DNA from: Acidobacteriota bacterium
GTDB lineage: Bacteria; Acidobacteriota; Aminicenantia; UBA2199
Assembly: GCA_021817755.1 (NCBI GenBank)
Contig: JAKAGC010000240.1
Span: forward strand, 1 to 6,392
Length of the DNA: 6,392 nt
Direction of reading: 5' to 3'
The notes below the pieces were generated by a model. That model did not search any database, was not told where the DNA came from, and saw nothing but the letters and a program-made list of their open reading frames with translations. Shown piece after piece: positions 6,237 to 6,392 of the stretch (its first letter is position 1; each line of letters starts with the position of its first letter). Position numbers and translations under genes: made by a program.

Positions 6237-6392
6237 ATGTATAAAAAGAATTTCTTGCTTTTCTTGATTATTTTTTTAGGTGTATTGGTGACTTTATTGA
6301 ATGGAATGAAAGTGGCTGTTTTACCGGAATTAAATAAGCCGGAATATATTATCATGGATGAGAAACAGTTAATTGTTGGGGATTACGGAAAA
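6237..6392 (+). CDS. Partial six-bladed beta-propeller-like protein (N-terminus)
   Basis: The gene is cut by the window edge after 52 codons. An N-terminal basic stretch (YKK) followed by a hydrophobic segment (about 5-22) suggests a signal peptide or membrane anchor, with no lipobox Cys visible. The following stretch, including LPELNKPEYIIMDEKQLIV and GDYGK, resembles the first strand of NHL-type or six-bladed propeller proteins, where P-x-x-I-x-x-D repeats precede a D-x-G turn. Two adjacent ATGs are possible; the one at 6237 sits 6 nt from AGGAG (6226-6230), better spaced than 6234 at 3 nt. It is divergent from the VWFA-like gene. With so little sequence, the family is a cautious guess. Confidence 0.55.
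   Translation, partial: MYKKNFLLFLIIFLGVLVTLLNGMKVAVLPELNKPEYIIMDEKQLIVGDYGK

Noticed and set aside
1..6392. CRISPR array, tRNA, rRNA or insertion sequence
   Set aside because: I saw no regularly spaced repeats with spacers, no cloverleaf or rRNA-like sequence, and no transposase or terminal inverted repeats.

Overview
This AT-rich bacterial window centres on a compact three-gene cluster that looks like a ribosomally synthesised, post-translationally modified peptide (RiPP) system. It lies between two unrelated genes on the opposite strand and the start of another gene at the right edge. The 4544-5989 product resembles the VWFA-related family typical of Acidobacteria. The fragment starting at 6237 reads like the N-terminus of a six-bladed beta-propeller protein. 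Together they suggest an Acidobacteriota-type or Candidatus Aminicenantes-type organism. This is an inference from family resemblance; no rRNA or tRNA gene is present to test it.

Layout: 1-174 is a short flank with no gene I can support. A 480-residue protein at 175-1617 (minus) combines a DUF4388-like N-terminus, a degenerate J-like domain and TPR-like repeats. An AT-rich divergent intergenic region (1618-2138) carries inverted repeats but no convincing promoter. The RiPP cluster follows on the plus strand: a 53-residue precursor with a double-glycine leader and a C-X3-C-X3-C-X3-C core (2139-2300), a strong intrinsic terminator (2362-2398), a radical SAM/SPASM enzyme (2439-3731) and, 3 nt later, a SPASM-domain protein with no radical SAM cluster motif (3735-4532). 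A VWFA-like exported protein on the minus strand (4544-5989) converges on this operon with an 11-bp gap. A divergent intergenic region with a plausible promoter on each strand (5990-6233) leads to the partial propeller-like gene.

How the genes may work together: the precursor is probably made in excess because the terminator stops most transcripts, and read-through supplies the two maturation proteins. The radical SAM enzyme would modify the Cys-repeat core. The partner's SPASM cysteine pattern closely parallels the enzyme's, and its C-terminus resembles the SPASM proteins of grasp-with-spasm systems, yet no ATP-grasp gene is present. It may act as an accessory subunit, for example in leader binding or electron transfer. 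No leader peptidase or exporter is encoded here, so cleavage at Gly-Gly and export would depend on genes elsewhere.
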